NCBI RefSeq assembly: GCF_014764445.1
Contig: NZ_CP061721.1
Span: forward strand, 3,410,001 to 3,474,000
DNA: 64,000 nucleotides
Direction of reading: 5' to 3'
From: Pseudarthrobacter sp. BIM B-2242
Lineage (GTDB): Bacteria; Actinomycetota; Actinomycetes; Actinomycetales; Micrococcaceae
Shown: piece by piece, positions 54,630 through 63,448 of the stretch
Layout: each line of letters begins with the position of its first letter
How positions within the stretch are numbered: position 1 is the stretch's first letter
Program-made: the position numbers and the translations under genes
The notes under the pieces: generated by a model
What the model was told of the DNA's origin: nothing
The model's input: the letters and a program-made list of their open reading frames with translations, nothing else
Database searches by the model: none

Positions 54630-54676
54630 ACCAGTACTGTAGCGGAGGCCCAGCCTGCGCATCTTTGGCCAAACCG

Positions 54677-54768
54677 TTGACATGAACGAAAGCCCGCCTA
54701 TAGTCTGTGAACGTTCCCACACCAACCCGGCCCTCAGAAGTTTGCGCCGCTCTGGGAACGTTCACAGA
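54677..54768 (+). promoter_or_regulatory. GH42 operon promoter with two identical, inverted operators
   Basis: TTGACA (54677-54682), 16 bases, TATAGT (54699-54704) is a near-consensus promoter. TCTGTGAACGTTCCCA (54704-54719) and its exact reverse complement TGGGAACGTTCACAGA (54753-54768) lie 49 bp apart centre to centre, covering the start site and leader. Matches the repression geometry of a LacI protein. Confidence 0.85.
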
Positions 54769-54844
54769 TTAGACGACAACGGCGTCCATGTCCCAGGGAG
54801 CACTCCTTCGGCCGGCACGCCTGCTGCAAGCCGAAGGAGCAGGG

Positions 54845-56908
54845 TTGAGCCCCACCCGAACACCCGTCAAACAACTTTCCGGGAACGGAAAGCTCGTGTA
54901 CGGCTGCGATTACAACCCCGAACAGTGGGACCGCGCGGTCTGGGAGGAAGATGTCCGCCTCATGAACCAGGCTGGCGTGAACCTGGTAGCGGTCAATATC
55001 TTTGGCTGGGCCGAACTGGAAAGCTCCCCCGGCACGTACACGTTCGAGCGGCTGGACGAGATCCTCGACCTGCTCCACGCCAGCGGCATTGGCGTGAATC
55101 TGGGCACCGGAACGTCTTCCACCCCCGCATGGCTGACCGCCCTCTATCCGGAAATCCTGCCCCGGTCAGCGTCCGGAACAGTGGCATGGCCCGGCGGACG
55201 CCAGGCCTGGTGCCCCAGCTCCCCGCGGTACCGGGAACACGCCCTCCGGCTGGTCAGTGAGACGGTGCGCCGCTACGGTGCCCATCCTGCCGTCCGCCTG
55301 TGGCACGTGTCCAACGAGCTCGGGTGCCACAACGCCCTGTGCTACTGCGACGTCTCAGCCACCTCGTTCCGTGGATGGCTCAAAGCCCGCTACAGCACCC
55401 TGGATGCGCTGAACAAGGCCTGGGGCACCACCTTCTGGTCCCAGCGGTACTCTGCCTGGGAGCAAATCCTTCCGCCCCGGACCACCATCTCCACAAACAA
55501 CCCCACCCAGGTCCTGGACTTCCACCGCTTCAGCTCCGACGAACTGCTTGGCTACTACCAGGCAGAGGCCGCGGTCCTCCGGCAGCACAGCAGCGTTCCG
55601 GTGACCACCAACTTCATGGTGGCCGCCCACATCCGCAACCAGGACTACTGGTCCTGGGCGCCCCACATGGATGTCATCGCCAACGACCACTACCTGGACC
55701 ACCGGCTTGCTGACCCCGCCACCGAACTCGCCTTCGCCGCCGACGCGACCAGGGGGCTGAGCCAGGGCCAGCCCTGGCTATTGATGGAACATTCCACCTC
55801 TGCCGTGAACTGGCAACCCCGCAACATCGCCAAGGGCCCCGGTGAAATGCTGCGCAATTCCCTGGCCCACGTGGCACGCGGAGCCGACGGGCTCTGCTTC
55901 TTCCAGTGGCGCGCCTCCGTCCAAGGCAGCGAAAAGTTCCACTCGGCCATGCTTCCCCATGCCGGAACAGATTCACGGATCTGGCGCGAGGTCCTGGAAC
56001 TGGGCGGCATCCTCGAGACGCTGGCCGAGGTAGCCGGGACCACGGTCAGGGCAGACGCCGCGCTGGTGTTCAGCTGGGAGGCCTGGTGGGCCTATGACCA
56101 GGAGTCCCACCCCTCCTCCGATGTTGGCTACCTCGATCAGGTCCACGCCACGTACAGGGCACTCCGGGAATCCGGCATCACCGTGGACGTCGTCGCCCCG
56201 GGCGCCGATCTCTCGGACTACAAACTGGCTATCGTTCCCGGGCTGTATCTCGTACGGGACAGTGAGTCCGCAGTACTGACCGAATTCGTCCGGACCGGGG
56301 GAACCGCCGTCGTCACGTATTTCAGCGGCATCGTGGATGAGAACGAGAAGGTGCTCACGGGCGGTTACCCGGGAGCGTTCCGGAACCTGTTGGGGATCCG
56401 CTCCGAGGAGTTCTACCCCCTGCCGCCGGGACAGGCACTGGCGCTGGACAACGGTTCCACCGCCACGCTGTGGACTGAGGCCATGCGGCTCGAAGGTGCC
56501 GAAGCAAGGCTGTCATTCACGGCGGGACACCTGGCCGGCACACCCGCCGTCACCCGCAACACCTACGGAGCCGGGGCCGCCTGGTATGTCGGCACGGCTC
56601 TTGACCCGGCGGCGCTGCGAACCGTCATGACCGATGCCGCCGCCGAGGCGGGCGTCAGGGCCCTGATCGCTCCGGAGGGACTGGAAGTGGTTGTCCGCTC
56701 AGGCACCGACAACAGTTACGTGTTCCTCATCAACCATTCCGAGGAAGAGCACAAGTACCCTGCGCACGGCCGCGAACTGATTGTGGGCGAGGACGTCTCC
56801 AACGCCGTCGCCATTCCTGCGGGCGCCGTGCGCGTCGTCCGCACTGCCAACCCCGTACCCCAAACCGCTGGATTCACCACCGGCCAAAAGGATGTTGAAA
56901 GTGACTAG
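54845..56908 (+). CDS. GH42 beta-galactosidase
   Basis: A 687-residue glycosidase of family 42. The core starts LVYGCDYNPEQWDRAVWEED; acid/base Glu158 lies in WHVSNELGCHN, and nucleophile Glu315 in LLMEHSTSAVNWQ. There is no signal peptide, so it is cytoplasmic and acts on imported galactosides. I prefer the TTG start at 54845 because GAAGGAG lies five bases upstream; an ATG at 54788 in the same frame lacks a ribosome site. It is first in an operon with two permeases and a binding protein. Confidence 0.93.
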   Translation: MSPTRTPVKQLSGNGKLVYGCDYNPEQWDRAVWEEDVRLMNQAGVNLVAVNIFGWAELESSPGTYTFERLDEILDLLHASGIGVNLGTGTSSTPAWLTALYPEILPRSASGTVAWPGGRQAWCPSSPRYREHALRLVSETVRRYGAHPAVRLWHVSNELGCHNALCYCDVSATSFRGWLKARYSTLDALNKAWGTTFWSQRYSAWEQILPPRTTISTNNPTQVLDFHRFSSDELLGYYQAEAAVLRQHSSVPVTTNFMVAAHIRNQDYWSWAPHMDVIANDHYLDHRLADPATELAFAADATRGLSQGQPWLLMEHSTSAVNWQPRNIAKGPGEMLRNSLAHVARGADGLCFFQWRASVQGSEKFHSAMLPHAGTDSRIWREVLELGGILETLAEVAGTTVRADAALVFSWEAWWAYDQESHPSSDVGYLDQVHATYRALRESGITVDVVAPGADLSDYKLAIVPGLYLVRDSESAVLTEFVRTGGTAVVTYFSGIVDENEKVLTGGYPGAFRNLLGIRSEEFYPLPPGQALALDNGSTATLWTEAMRLEGAEARLSFTAGHLAGTPAVTRNTYGAGAAWYVGTALDPAALRTVMTDAAAEAGVRALIAPEGLEVVVRSGTDNSYVFLINHSEEEHKYPAHGRELIVGEDVSNAVAIPAGAVRVVRTANPVPQTAGFTTGQKDVESD

Positions 56909-57830
56909 ACCAAGCACGGCACCGGTACCGGCCCTGGGGGCGCCGAAGAACCGGAAAGCCAAAACTACCGGGGCCCAGCGCCGGGCCGTCTTCCTGTTTG
57001 TCGCGCCGTTCGGCGTGCTCTTCCTGGCCTTCTACGCCGTCCCGATTATCTTTGCGGTGGTGCAGTCGCTGCTGACGGTGGAGCGCAAAGGAACCTTCGG
57101 CCCGCCGAAACAGGTTTTCGGCGGGTTCGTCCAGTACCAGCAGGTGTTCCAGAACAGCGAATTCTGGGAGTCCGTGGGACGGGTGCTCCTGTTCGGAGTG
57201 GTCCAGGTACCGATCATGCTGGGCCTGGCCCTTCTGTTCGCCCTGCTGCTCGATTCTCCCCTGCTGAAGGGCAAGAAGTTCTTCCGCCTGGCGTTCTTCG
57301 CCCCGTATGCGGTCCCCGGGGTTATTGCCGCCATCATGTGGGGCTTCCTGTACTCGCCGTCACTCTCCCCGTTTGATGCCATCACCTCCGAGGTGAACTT
57401 TCTCTCGGCCGAGCTGGTGCTGTGGGCTGTAGCAAACATCGTGACGTGGGTGTACGTGGGCTACAACATGCTCATCATCTATTCGTCCCTTCTGGCCATC
57501 CCCACTGAAATCTATGAAGCCGCCCGCCTGGACGGTGCCAGCAACTTCCAAATCGCTTGGCAGATCAAGGTTCCGCTGGTGGTGCCCGCCATCATCCTCA
57601 CCGGCGTCTTCTCCATCATCGGTACGCTCCAGCTGCTCGCCAAGCCCCAGACCCTGCGCAGCTTCAGCTCAGCCATCAGCAGCACGTTCACCCCCAACCT
57701 GGCGGTGTACACCACAGCCTCGGTCCCGAACTACAACCTGGCCGCAGCATTCTCGGTGGTGCTGGCGCTGGCCACATTCGTTCTTTCATTCGTCTTCCTC
57801 AAGGCAACCCAGCGGAAGGTCTCCCAGTGA
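56901..57830 (+). CDS. Galactoside ABC transporter permease (MalF type)
   Basis: A 309-residue permease with about six membrane segments; the first begins AVFLFVAPFGVLFLAFYAVP. EAA loop: YEAARLDGASNFQIAWQI, then KVPLVVPAIILTGVFS. GTG 56901 overlaps the GH42 stop by 8 bp and has AAGGATG eight bases upstream; an ATG at 56892 is also possible. Works with the next permease and binding protein; an ATPase is not encoded here. Confidence 0.9.
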   Translation: MTRPSTAPVPALGAPKNRKAKTTGAQRRAVFLFVAPFGVLFLAFYAVPIIFAVVQSLLTVERKGTFGPPKQVFGGFVQYQQVFQNSEFWESVGRVLLFGVVQVPIMLGLALLFALLLDSPLLKGKKFFRLAFFAPYAVPGVIAAIMWGFLYSPSLSPFDAITSEVNFLSAELVLWAVANIVTWVYVGYNMLIIYSSLLAIPTEIYEAARLDGASNFQIAWQIKVPLVVPAIILTGVFSIIGTLQLLAKPQTLRSFSSAISSTFTPNLAVYTTASVPNYNLAAAFSVVLALATFVLSFVFLKATQRKVSQ

Positions 57831-58741
57831 GTGCAGCAGCGGCAACGGCCACAGAAAGTTCGCCTACCCCCGGTCAGGCCAACCCCCGCGGTCCACGGCA
57901 CAGCATCATGTCCCGCAGCGCAGCGATGCTCATCATGGGGGTCTTCACGCTCTACTTCCTGACCCCCATCTGGTGGCTCCTGGTTTCCTCCTCCAAGACC
58001 GGCGGCGAGATCACAAGCACCGCGCCGCTGTGGTTCACCGCGGATTCCACGTCCACGTTCCTGGCCAACCTGGGCAGCCTCTTCACCTATGGCGACGGCG
58101 TTTTCGGACGCTGGCTGGCCAACAGCGCCCTGTACGCGGGGCTCGGTGCCCTGCTGGGAACGCTCATCGCCGCAATGTGCGGCTATGCCCTGGCAAAGTA
58201 CGAGTTCCGCGGCCGGGAGGCCATCTTCAACATCGTGCTCAGTGGTGTGCTGGTTCCCGCCACTGCCCTGGCCCTGCCGCTGTTCCTGATCTTCAGCGAA
58301 GTGAAACTGACAAACACCTTGTGGGCCGTGTTCCTGCCCAGCCTGGTCAGTCCCTTCGGCGTCTATCTCGCGCGGATTTACGCGGCGGCCAGCGTTCCCA
58401 CCGAACTCCTGGAGGCGGCCCGGCTCGACGGTTCCTCGGAAATCCGGACGTTCTTCACCGTCTCCACCAGGCTCATGGCACCGGCGCTCGTGACCATCTT
58501 CCTGTTCCAGTTTGTCGCCATCTGGAATAACTTCTTCCTGCCCCTGATCATGCTTCGCGATCAGGTGCTGTTCCCCGTGACCCTTGGCCTTTACGCCTGG
58601 AACAGCCAGATCAGCCAGATTCCCGAACTCCGCGTCCTGGTGATCGTCGGCGCACTCGTCTCGATCCTCCCGCTCATCGGAACGTTCCTTGCGCTTCAGC
58701 GCTTCTGGAGCAGCGGGCTTGGCGCTGGAAGCGTCAAGTAG
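57827..58741 (+). CDS. Galactoside ABC transporter permease (MalG type)
   Basis: A 304-residue permease. GTG 57827 overlaps the previous stop (GTGA) and has GGAAGG upstream. Membrane segments follow; LEAARLDGSSEIRTFF is the EAA loop. Second half of the importer dimer. Confidence 0.9.
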   Translation: MSAAAATATESSPTPGQANPRGPRHSIMSRSAAMLIMGVFTLYFLTPIWWLLVSSSKTGGEITSTAPLWFTADSTSTFLANLGSLFTYGDGVFGRWLANSALYAGLGALLGTLIAAMCGYALAKYEFRGREAIFNIVLSGVLVPATALALPLFLIFSEVKLTNTLWAVFLPSLVSPFGVYLARIYAAASVPTELLEAARLDGSSEIRTFFTVSTRLMAPALVTIFLFQFVAIWNNFFLPLIMLRDQVLFPVTLGLYAWNSQISQIPELRVLVIVGALVSILPLIGTFLALQRFWSSGLGAGSVK

Positions 58742-58811
58742 CTCCCCCGCCATCCCCCAAAAAACGTCCTGCGGCGGCCGCCACGGGAACACCCCATTGA
58801 TAGGAAAAGAA

Positions 58812-60152
58812 ATGCGCGCGCATTACGGAAAAGCCACTGCAGCCTTTGCCATCGCTTCAGCGCTGGCCCTCGCCGGCTGCTCCGGCGGGAGCGGCGAAGG
58901 AGGCACAACGGCCGACGCGGCCGCAGCCTCCTGCGAGCCGGCTTCCGGCCCGGTCGAACTGACCTTCACCACGTGGGTTCCAGGCATGGACAAAGTGGTG
59001 GACCTCTGGAATAAGGAAAACGAGAACATCCAGGTCAAGGTGCAGACCGGCCCCAACGGCAACTCGGGAACGTACCAGAACTTCTTCAACCAGCTGCAGG
59101 CCGGGAACGCCCCGGACCTTGGCCAGATCGAGTACGACGCACTGCCCAACTTCCGCGTCCAGGACGGCCTGGAGAACATCGCTGCCTGCGAGGGTGTGGC
59201 CGGCGCCAAGGACAAGTTTGTGGACTGGACCTGGGGCCAGGTCACCTTCAATGAGGCGGACGCCGTCTATGCAGTCCCGCAGGACAGCGGCCCCATGGCC
59301 ATGTTCTACCGTGCCGACCTCTTCAAGGAGGCGGGCATCAAGGTTCCCACCACCTGGGACGAATACGCTGCCGCCGCTGAGCAGATCAGGGCCCGCGGTT
59401 CCTACATCACCAACTTCCCGCGCGGCGACGTCAACTGGTTCGCCGGCAACGTGTGGCAGGCCGGCGGGCAGTGGTTCTCCAGCGCCAATGACCAGTGGGA
59501 GGTAAAACTGACCGGGGAGGAGTCCGCGAAGGTAGCCACTTACTGGCAGGACCTGCTGGCAAAGAAGCAGGTCTCCACGCTGCCGTCCTTCTCGGACGAG
59601 TGGAACGCTTCCTTCAATGAAGGCCAGCAGTGGACCTGGGTCTCCGCAGTGTGGGGCGCCTCAACACTGGCAAGCGGCGCTCCGGACACCGCAGGCAAGT
59701 GGGCCGTTGCCCCCATGCCGCAGTGGGAACAGGGCGGCAAGGCGGCCGGCAACTGGGGCGGCTCCTCCACCGCTGTCCTCAAGGGTTCCAAGCACCCCTA
59801 TGAGGCGTCCAAGTTTGCACTGTGGCTGAACACCGATCCTGAAGCCCTTGCCCTGGCCAACGAACTGGGCGGCCTCTACCCCGCGGCCAAGTCGGCCACT
59901 GACCTGGACGCATTCACCGGCGGCGTGGACTATTTTGGCGGCCAGAAGATCTATGAAGTGTTTGCCGAGGCTTCCGCGAACGTAGATCCGAACTTCACGT
60001 GGGGCCCCACCATGACGCAGACCTACACGGACGTCTCGGACGGATTCGGCAAGGCCGCCGGCGGCAGCGGAACCCTCCTGGACGCGCTCCGGAACGGTGA
60101 GAAGAAGACAATTGATTCGCTGAAGTCCCAGTCCATCCCCGTCAAGGAGTGA
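58812..60152 (+). CDS. Galactoside-binding lipoprotein of the ABC transporter
   Basis: A 446-residue solute-binding protein: signal peptide with lipobox at Cys23 (ALALAGCSGG), then VELTFTTWVPGMDKVVDLWN and APDLGQIEYDALPNF. ATG 58812 follows AGGAAAAGAA. Likely binds beta-galactosides or galacto-oligosaccharides, inferred from its operon with GH42. A strong terminator follows. Confidence 0.92.
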   Translation: MRAHYGKATAAFAIASALALAGCSGGSGEGGTTADAAAASCEPASGPVELTFTTWVPGMDKVVDLWNKENENIQVKVQTGPNGNSGTYQNFFNQLQAGNAPDLGQIEYDALPNFRVQDGLENIAACEGVAGAKDKFVDWTWGQVTFNEADAVYAVPQDSGPMAMFYRADLFKEAGIKVPTTWDEYAAAAEQIRARGSYITNFPRGDVNWFAGNVWQAGGQWFSSANDQWEVKLTGEESAKVATYWQDLLAKKQVSTLPSFSDEWNASFNEGQQWTWVSAVWGASTLASGAPDTAGKWAVAPMPQWEQGGKAAGNWGGSSTAVLKGSKHPYEASKFALWLNTDPEALALANELGGLYPAAKSATDLDAFTGGVDYFGGQKIYEVFAEASANVDPNFTWGPTMTQTYTDVSDGFGKAAGGSGTLLDALRNGEKKTIDSLKSQSIPVKE

Positions 60153-60189
60153 CTCTTCGGGTTGTAACTTAGCCCTGAGTTCCTGACAG

Positions 60190-60230
60190 GCAATCCACCG
60201 CCTCCGCAGCCCGCGGAGGTGGTGGATTGC
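60190..60230 (+). terminator. Terminator of the GH42 operon
   Basis: GCAATCCACCGCCTCCGC pairs with GCGGAGGTGGTGGATTGC over 18 bp with one mismatch and an AGCCC loop, followed by TGTTT, 37 bases after the binding-protein stop. Confidence 0.85.
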
Positions 60231-60278
60231 TGTTTAAGGAACCACCGGAAGCCGCGGAAAAGGCTCACGGGGGGGGTT

Positions 60279-61307
60279 TCAGGGACAGCCGCAGGACTGG
60301 CGGACGAGCAGTTTCGTGGGAAAAATCCTGTGCCGCGGCTTTTCCCCACGGGCGGCACCCACCAGTGCCGCCACGGCGGCTTCCGCCATGGCAGCAACAG
60401 GCTGCTCCACCGTGGTCAGCGGCGGCCACGAGTATTCAGCCTCGATGGAACCGTCAAATGACACCACGGCCACCTCACCCGGAATCGCCAACCCGGCTTC
60501 ATGCACGGCACGCAACAGGCCCACCGCCTGGGTGTCAGAAGTAGCAAAGATGGCAGTGGGCCTGTTCACTGAGGCAACCAGGCGTTGCCCGGCAAGGTAA
60601 CCGCCGGGCCAGGTGAAGCCGCTGTAGACAATGGGACCTTCAGGCAACCCTGCGTCCTGCAGCGCCTGGCGCCAGCCCACCTCGCGGCCGTCGGTGCTGC
60701 CCGACACGTTGGTTCCCATCGCCAGGCCGATGTTTGTGTGGCCGTGGCCAATGAGGTGTTCGACGGCGATCCGGGCGCCGGCGGCTAGGTCCACGCCAAT
60801 ACTGTTGAACCCCGGCGCGTCCCGCTCCTGGTTAAGCAGGACCGCCGGGATGTCAGCCCGCTCCAGGACTTCAAGATCGGGTTCGAAGAGCACGCTGGCC
60901 AGCAGCACCCCGTCCACTTGCCGGGCCGCAAGGTTGCGGATGTTGCGCCGCTCCTTGGCGAGGTTGCCGTCGGAATTACTGAGTACCAGGGCATAGCCGA
61001 GCTCCGCGGCGGCATCCTCCACCGCGTGGGCGAACAGCGAGAAGAACGGGTTGGTGTTGTCCGGGATGATCAGGCCCAGCGTCTCGCTGGAACCCAGCTT
61101 GAGGGCCCTGGCGGCCGCGTTGGGCCGGTAGCCCAGCACCCGGATGGCATCCTGCACCTTGGCTTCGGTGGCCGGAGCGACTTTCTTGGGCCCGCCGTTG
61201 ACCACGTAGCTGACGACGGCGGTGCTGACGCCGGCGTACCGGGCAACATCCTTGCGGGTCACAGGGCCACGCGGAGCCTGCACTGCGGGAGTGGTCATGG
61301 TGTTCAT
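60279..61307 (-). CDS. LacI-family repressor of the second ABC importer
   Basis: A 342-residue regulator: HTH VTRKDVARYAGVSTAVVSYV, hinge region YRPNAAARALKLGSSET, sensor domain LGLIIPDNTNPFFSLFAHAV, with FATSDTQAVGLLRAVHEAG typical for sugar binding. ATG 61307 follows a weak ribosome site; a start ten codons upstream is possible. Divergent from the permease genes, with matching half-site operators in between. Confidence 0.9.
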   Translation of the reverse strand: MNTMTTPAVQAPRGPVTRKDVARYAGVSTAVVSYVVNGGPKKVAPATEAKVQDAIRVLGYRPNAAARALKLGSSETLGLIIPDNTNPFFSLFAHAVEDAAAELGYALVLSNSDGNLAKERRNIRNLAARQVDGVLLASVLFEPDLEVLERADIPAVLLNQERDAPGFNSIGVDLAAGARIAVEHLIGHGHTNIGLAMGTNVSGSTDGREVGWRQALQDAGLPEGPIVYSGFTWPGGYLAGQRLVASVNRPTAIFATSDTQAVGLLRAVHEAGLAIPGEVAVVSFDGSIEAEYSWPPLTTVEQPVAAMAEAAVAALVGAARGEKPRHRIFPTKLLVRQSCGCP

Positions 61308-61380
61308 GCTAACCGCCTGACTTTCGACCGGGAGCACACCCGGCGAGCGCTCCGCGTCAGAGCCCAGTGTCCCACCTGCA

Positions 61381-61474
61381 ATCTACTCGAGTCAACACGC
61401 CATCAATTGGAAGAATCCCGCTTGTTAGCAGCCGGAAAAACACTGTTGCGATCCTCGATCTACTCGTGTAGATT
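61381..61474 (+). promoter_or_regulatory. Promoter and operators of the second importer
   Basis: TTGCGA (61446-61451), 17 bases, TAGATT (61469-61474). The palindrome ATCTACTCGTGTAGAT (61458-61473) covers spacer and -10. A half-matching ATCTACTCGAGTCAAC (61381-61396) lies 77 bp upstream, suggesting cooperative binding of the LacI protein. Confidence 0.8.
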
Positions 61475-61519
61475 CATCGGCAGTTGTTATCCACATCACA
61501 GTCCAGGAAAGGGTCGACG

Positions 61520-62461
61520 ATGACCACCCTTGCCAAACCCACACGAACCGCCCGGCCGCAGACGGGCGCACCGAGCCCCCGCGGCGGCTACCGCCGGCTC
61601 GGTGACCTGAAGATCGCCCTCCTCTTCATCGCCCCGGCCATGATCGGTTTCACTTTCTTTTACGTCGTGCCCACCATCCGTGGCGTGTACCTGAGCTTCA
61701 CCGAATACAGCATCCTCGGCGACCCCGAATGGGTGGGCCTGGACAACTACACGGCCCTCGCCACGGACCCGCTGTTCTGGAATTCACTGGCCGTGACCGG
61801 CCAATACGTCTTCCTCAACATCGTTCTTCAGACGGCCTTGGCCCTGGGCCTGGCCCTGCTGATGCACCAGGTGGCCAAGTCCACGCTGGTCCGGGGCGCG
61901 CTGCTGCTGCCGTACCTGATGTCCAACGTCATCGCGGCGCTGCTCTGGTTCTGGATGCTCGATTACCAGATCGGCGTGGTGAACCAGTTCATCGAATGGG
62001 CAGGCATCCCCCGCATCGCTTTCTTTGGCAGCGAGGAGTGGGCCATCCCCACCCAGGCCCTGATCAACACGTGGCGCCACATGGGCTACACGGCACTGCT
62101 GATCTTCGCCGGCCTGCAGGCCATCCCCCACCACGTCTATGAGGTGGCCAAGCTGGACGGCGCTTCCCCGTTCCAGACCTTCCGCAAGATCACCATTCCG
62201 CTGCTGCGGCCGGTGCTGGTCCTTGTCCTGGTGGTTACCGTGATCGGTTCGTTCCAGGTCTTCGACACCGTCGCCGTCACTACCCAGGGCGGTCCGGTCA
62301 ACGCCACCCGGGTCATCCAGTACTACATCTACCAGCGCGCCTTCACCGAGTCGGACTTCGGGTACGGGTCCGCCATCGCCGTCATTCTTTTCCTCATCCT
62401 CGCCCTGGTGGCCTTCATCCAGATGAAGTTCCTCAAGGGCAACGAGTCGGACCTGGACTAA
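61520..62461 (+). CDS. Carbohydrate ABC transporter permease (MalF type)
   Basis: A 313-residue permease; the first membrane segment is LKIALLFIAPAMIGFTFFYV. EAA loop YEVAKLDGASPFQTFRKI, then TIPLLRPVL. ATG 61520 follows AGGAAAGGG. First gene of a three-gene operon under the divergent LacI protein. Confidence 0.92.
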   Translation: MTTLAKPTRTARPQTGAPSPRGGYRRLGDLKIALLFIAPAMIGFTFFYVVPTIRGVYLSFTEYSILGDPEWVGLDNYTALATDPLFWNSLAVTGQYVFLNIVLQTALALGLALLMHQVAKSTLVRGALLLPYLMSNVIAALLWFWMLDYQIGVVNQFIEWAGIPRIAFFGSEEWAIPTQALINTWRHMGYTALLIFAGLQAIPHHVYEVAKLDGASPFQTFRKITIPLLRPVLVLVLVVTVIGSFQVFDTVAVTTQGGPVNATRVIQYYIYQRAFTESDFGYGSAIAVILFLILALVAFIQMKFLKGNESDLD

Positions 62462-62471
62462 GGAGTCCCGC

Positions 62472-63398
62472 ATGAGCACCACCATCAGCCGCACCGCCGC
62501 GGTCGCCCCGGCCCGCCGCCGTCGCCCGTTCAACGCCCGCCGCGCGGGCGCCTGGGCCCTCCTGCTCCTGGCCATCGCCGTCTCCGTCCTGCCGTTCCTG
62601 TGGGTCCTGCGCACGGCGCTGTCCACCAACAGTTCGCTCGCCTCACAGTCGGCCAGCCTGCTGCCGGCGGACTTCACCTGGGGCGCCTTCCTGCGGGTCT
62701 TCGGGCTCCAGAGCCCGGCGGATGCCATCGCGGAAGGCGGATCGGGGGCAGCCATCGACTTCTGGCTGTACCTGCGCAACTCCGTGATCTTCTCCTCCAT
62801 CACCACCGCCGGCGCCGTGTTCTTCAGCGCGATGGCTGCCTACGCCTTCGCCCGGCTGCGCTGGCGGGGCCGGAACACGGTCTTCAGCCTGTTCCTGGGC
62901 ACCATGCTGGTCCCGCCGATCTTCACCGCACTGCCCAACTTCCTGCTGATCAAGAACCTGGACCTGCTCAACACGATGCTCGGCATGGTCCTGCCCTACG
63001 TCTTTATGACGCCCTTCGCCATCTTCTTCCTCCGCCAGTTCTTCCTGAACATGTCCCGCGAGGTCGAAGAAGCGGCAATGCTCGACGGCGCCAAGCACCT
63101 GCGCATCTTCTTCCAGATTGTGCTTCCCAACGCCGCAGCCCCGCTCGCCACCCTGGCGCTGCTCACCTTCATCGGCCAGTGGAACGAGTACTTCTGGCCC
63201 CTGCTGGTGGGCTCCCAGGACGACGTGCGAGTCCTGCAGGTGGGCCTCGGCGTTTTCAAGTCCCAGTCCCCGCAGGGATCCCCGGACTGGTCCGGCCTGA
63301 TGGCCGCCACCCTGGTCTCGGCCCTGCCCGTCCTCATCCTCTTCGCGGCCTTCGGCAAGAAGATCGTCAACTCCATCGGCTTCTCCGGCATCAAATAA
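62472..63398 (+). CDS. Carbohydrate ABC transporter permease (MalG type)
   Basis: A 308-residue permease with an Arg-rich N-terminus and EAA loop EEAAMLDGAKHLRIFFQI. The start has AAGGAG seven bases upstream and lies 10 bp after the first permease. It completes the channel. Confidence 0.92.
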   Translation: MSTTISRTAAVAPARRRRPFNARRAGAWALLLLAIAVSVLPFLWVLRTALSTNSSLASQSASLLPADFTWGAFLRVFGLQSPADAIAEGGSGAAIDFWLYLRNSVIFSSITTAGAVFFSAMAAYAFARLRWRGRNTVFSLFLGTMLVPPIFTALPNFLLIKNLDLLNTMLGMVLPYVFMTPFAIFFLRQFFLNMSREVEEAAMLDGAKHLRIFFQIVLPNAAAPLATLALLTFIGQWNEYFWPLLVGSQDDVRVLQVGLGVFKSQSPQGSPDWSGLMAATLVSALPVLILFAAFGKKIVNSIGFSGIK

Positions 63399-63448
63399 GC
63401 ACTCCACCCTCCGCACCCTCCCGAATTCCCCGAACGGAAAGTAGAACC

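Noticed and set aside
54788..54844. ATG start of the GH42 gene at 54788
   Set aside because: No ribosome site; TTG 54845 has GAAGGAG at correct distance and the extra residues are not conserved-looking. Kept as alternative in the entry.
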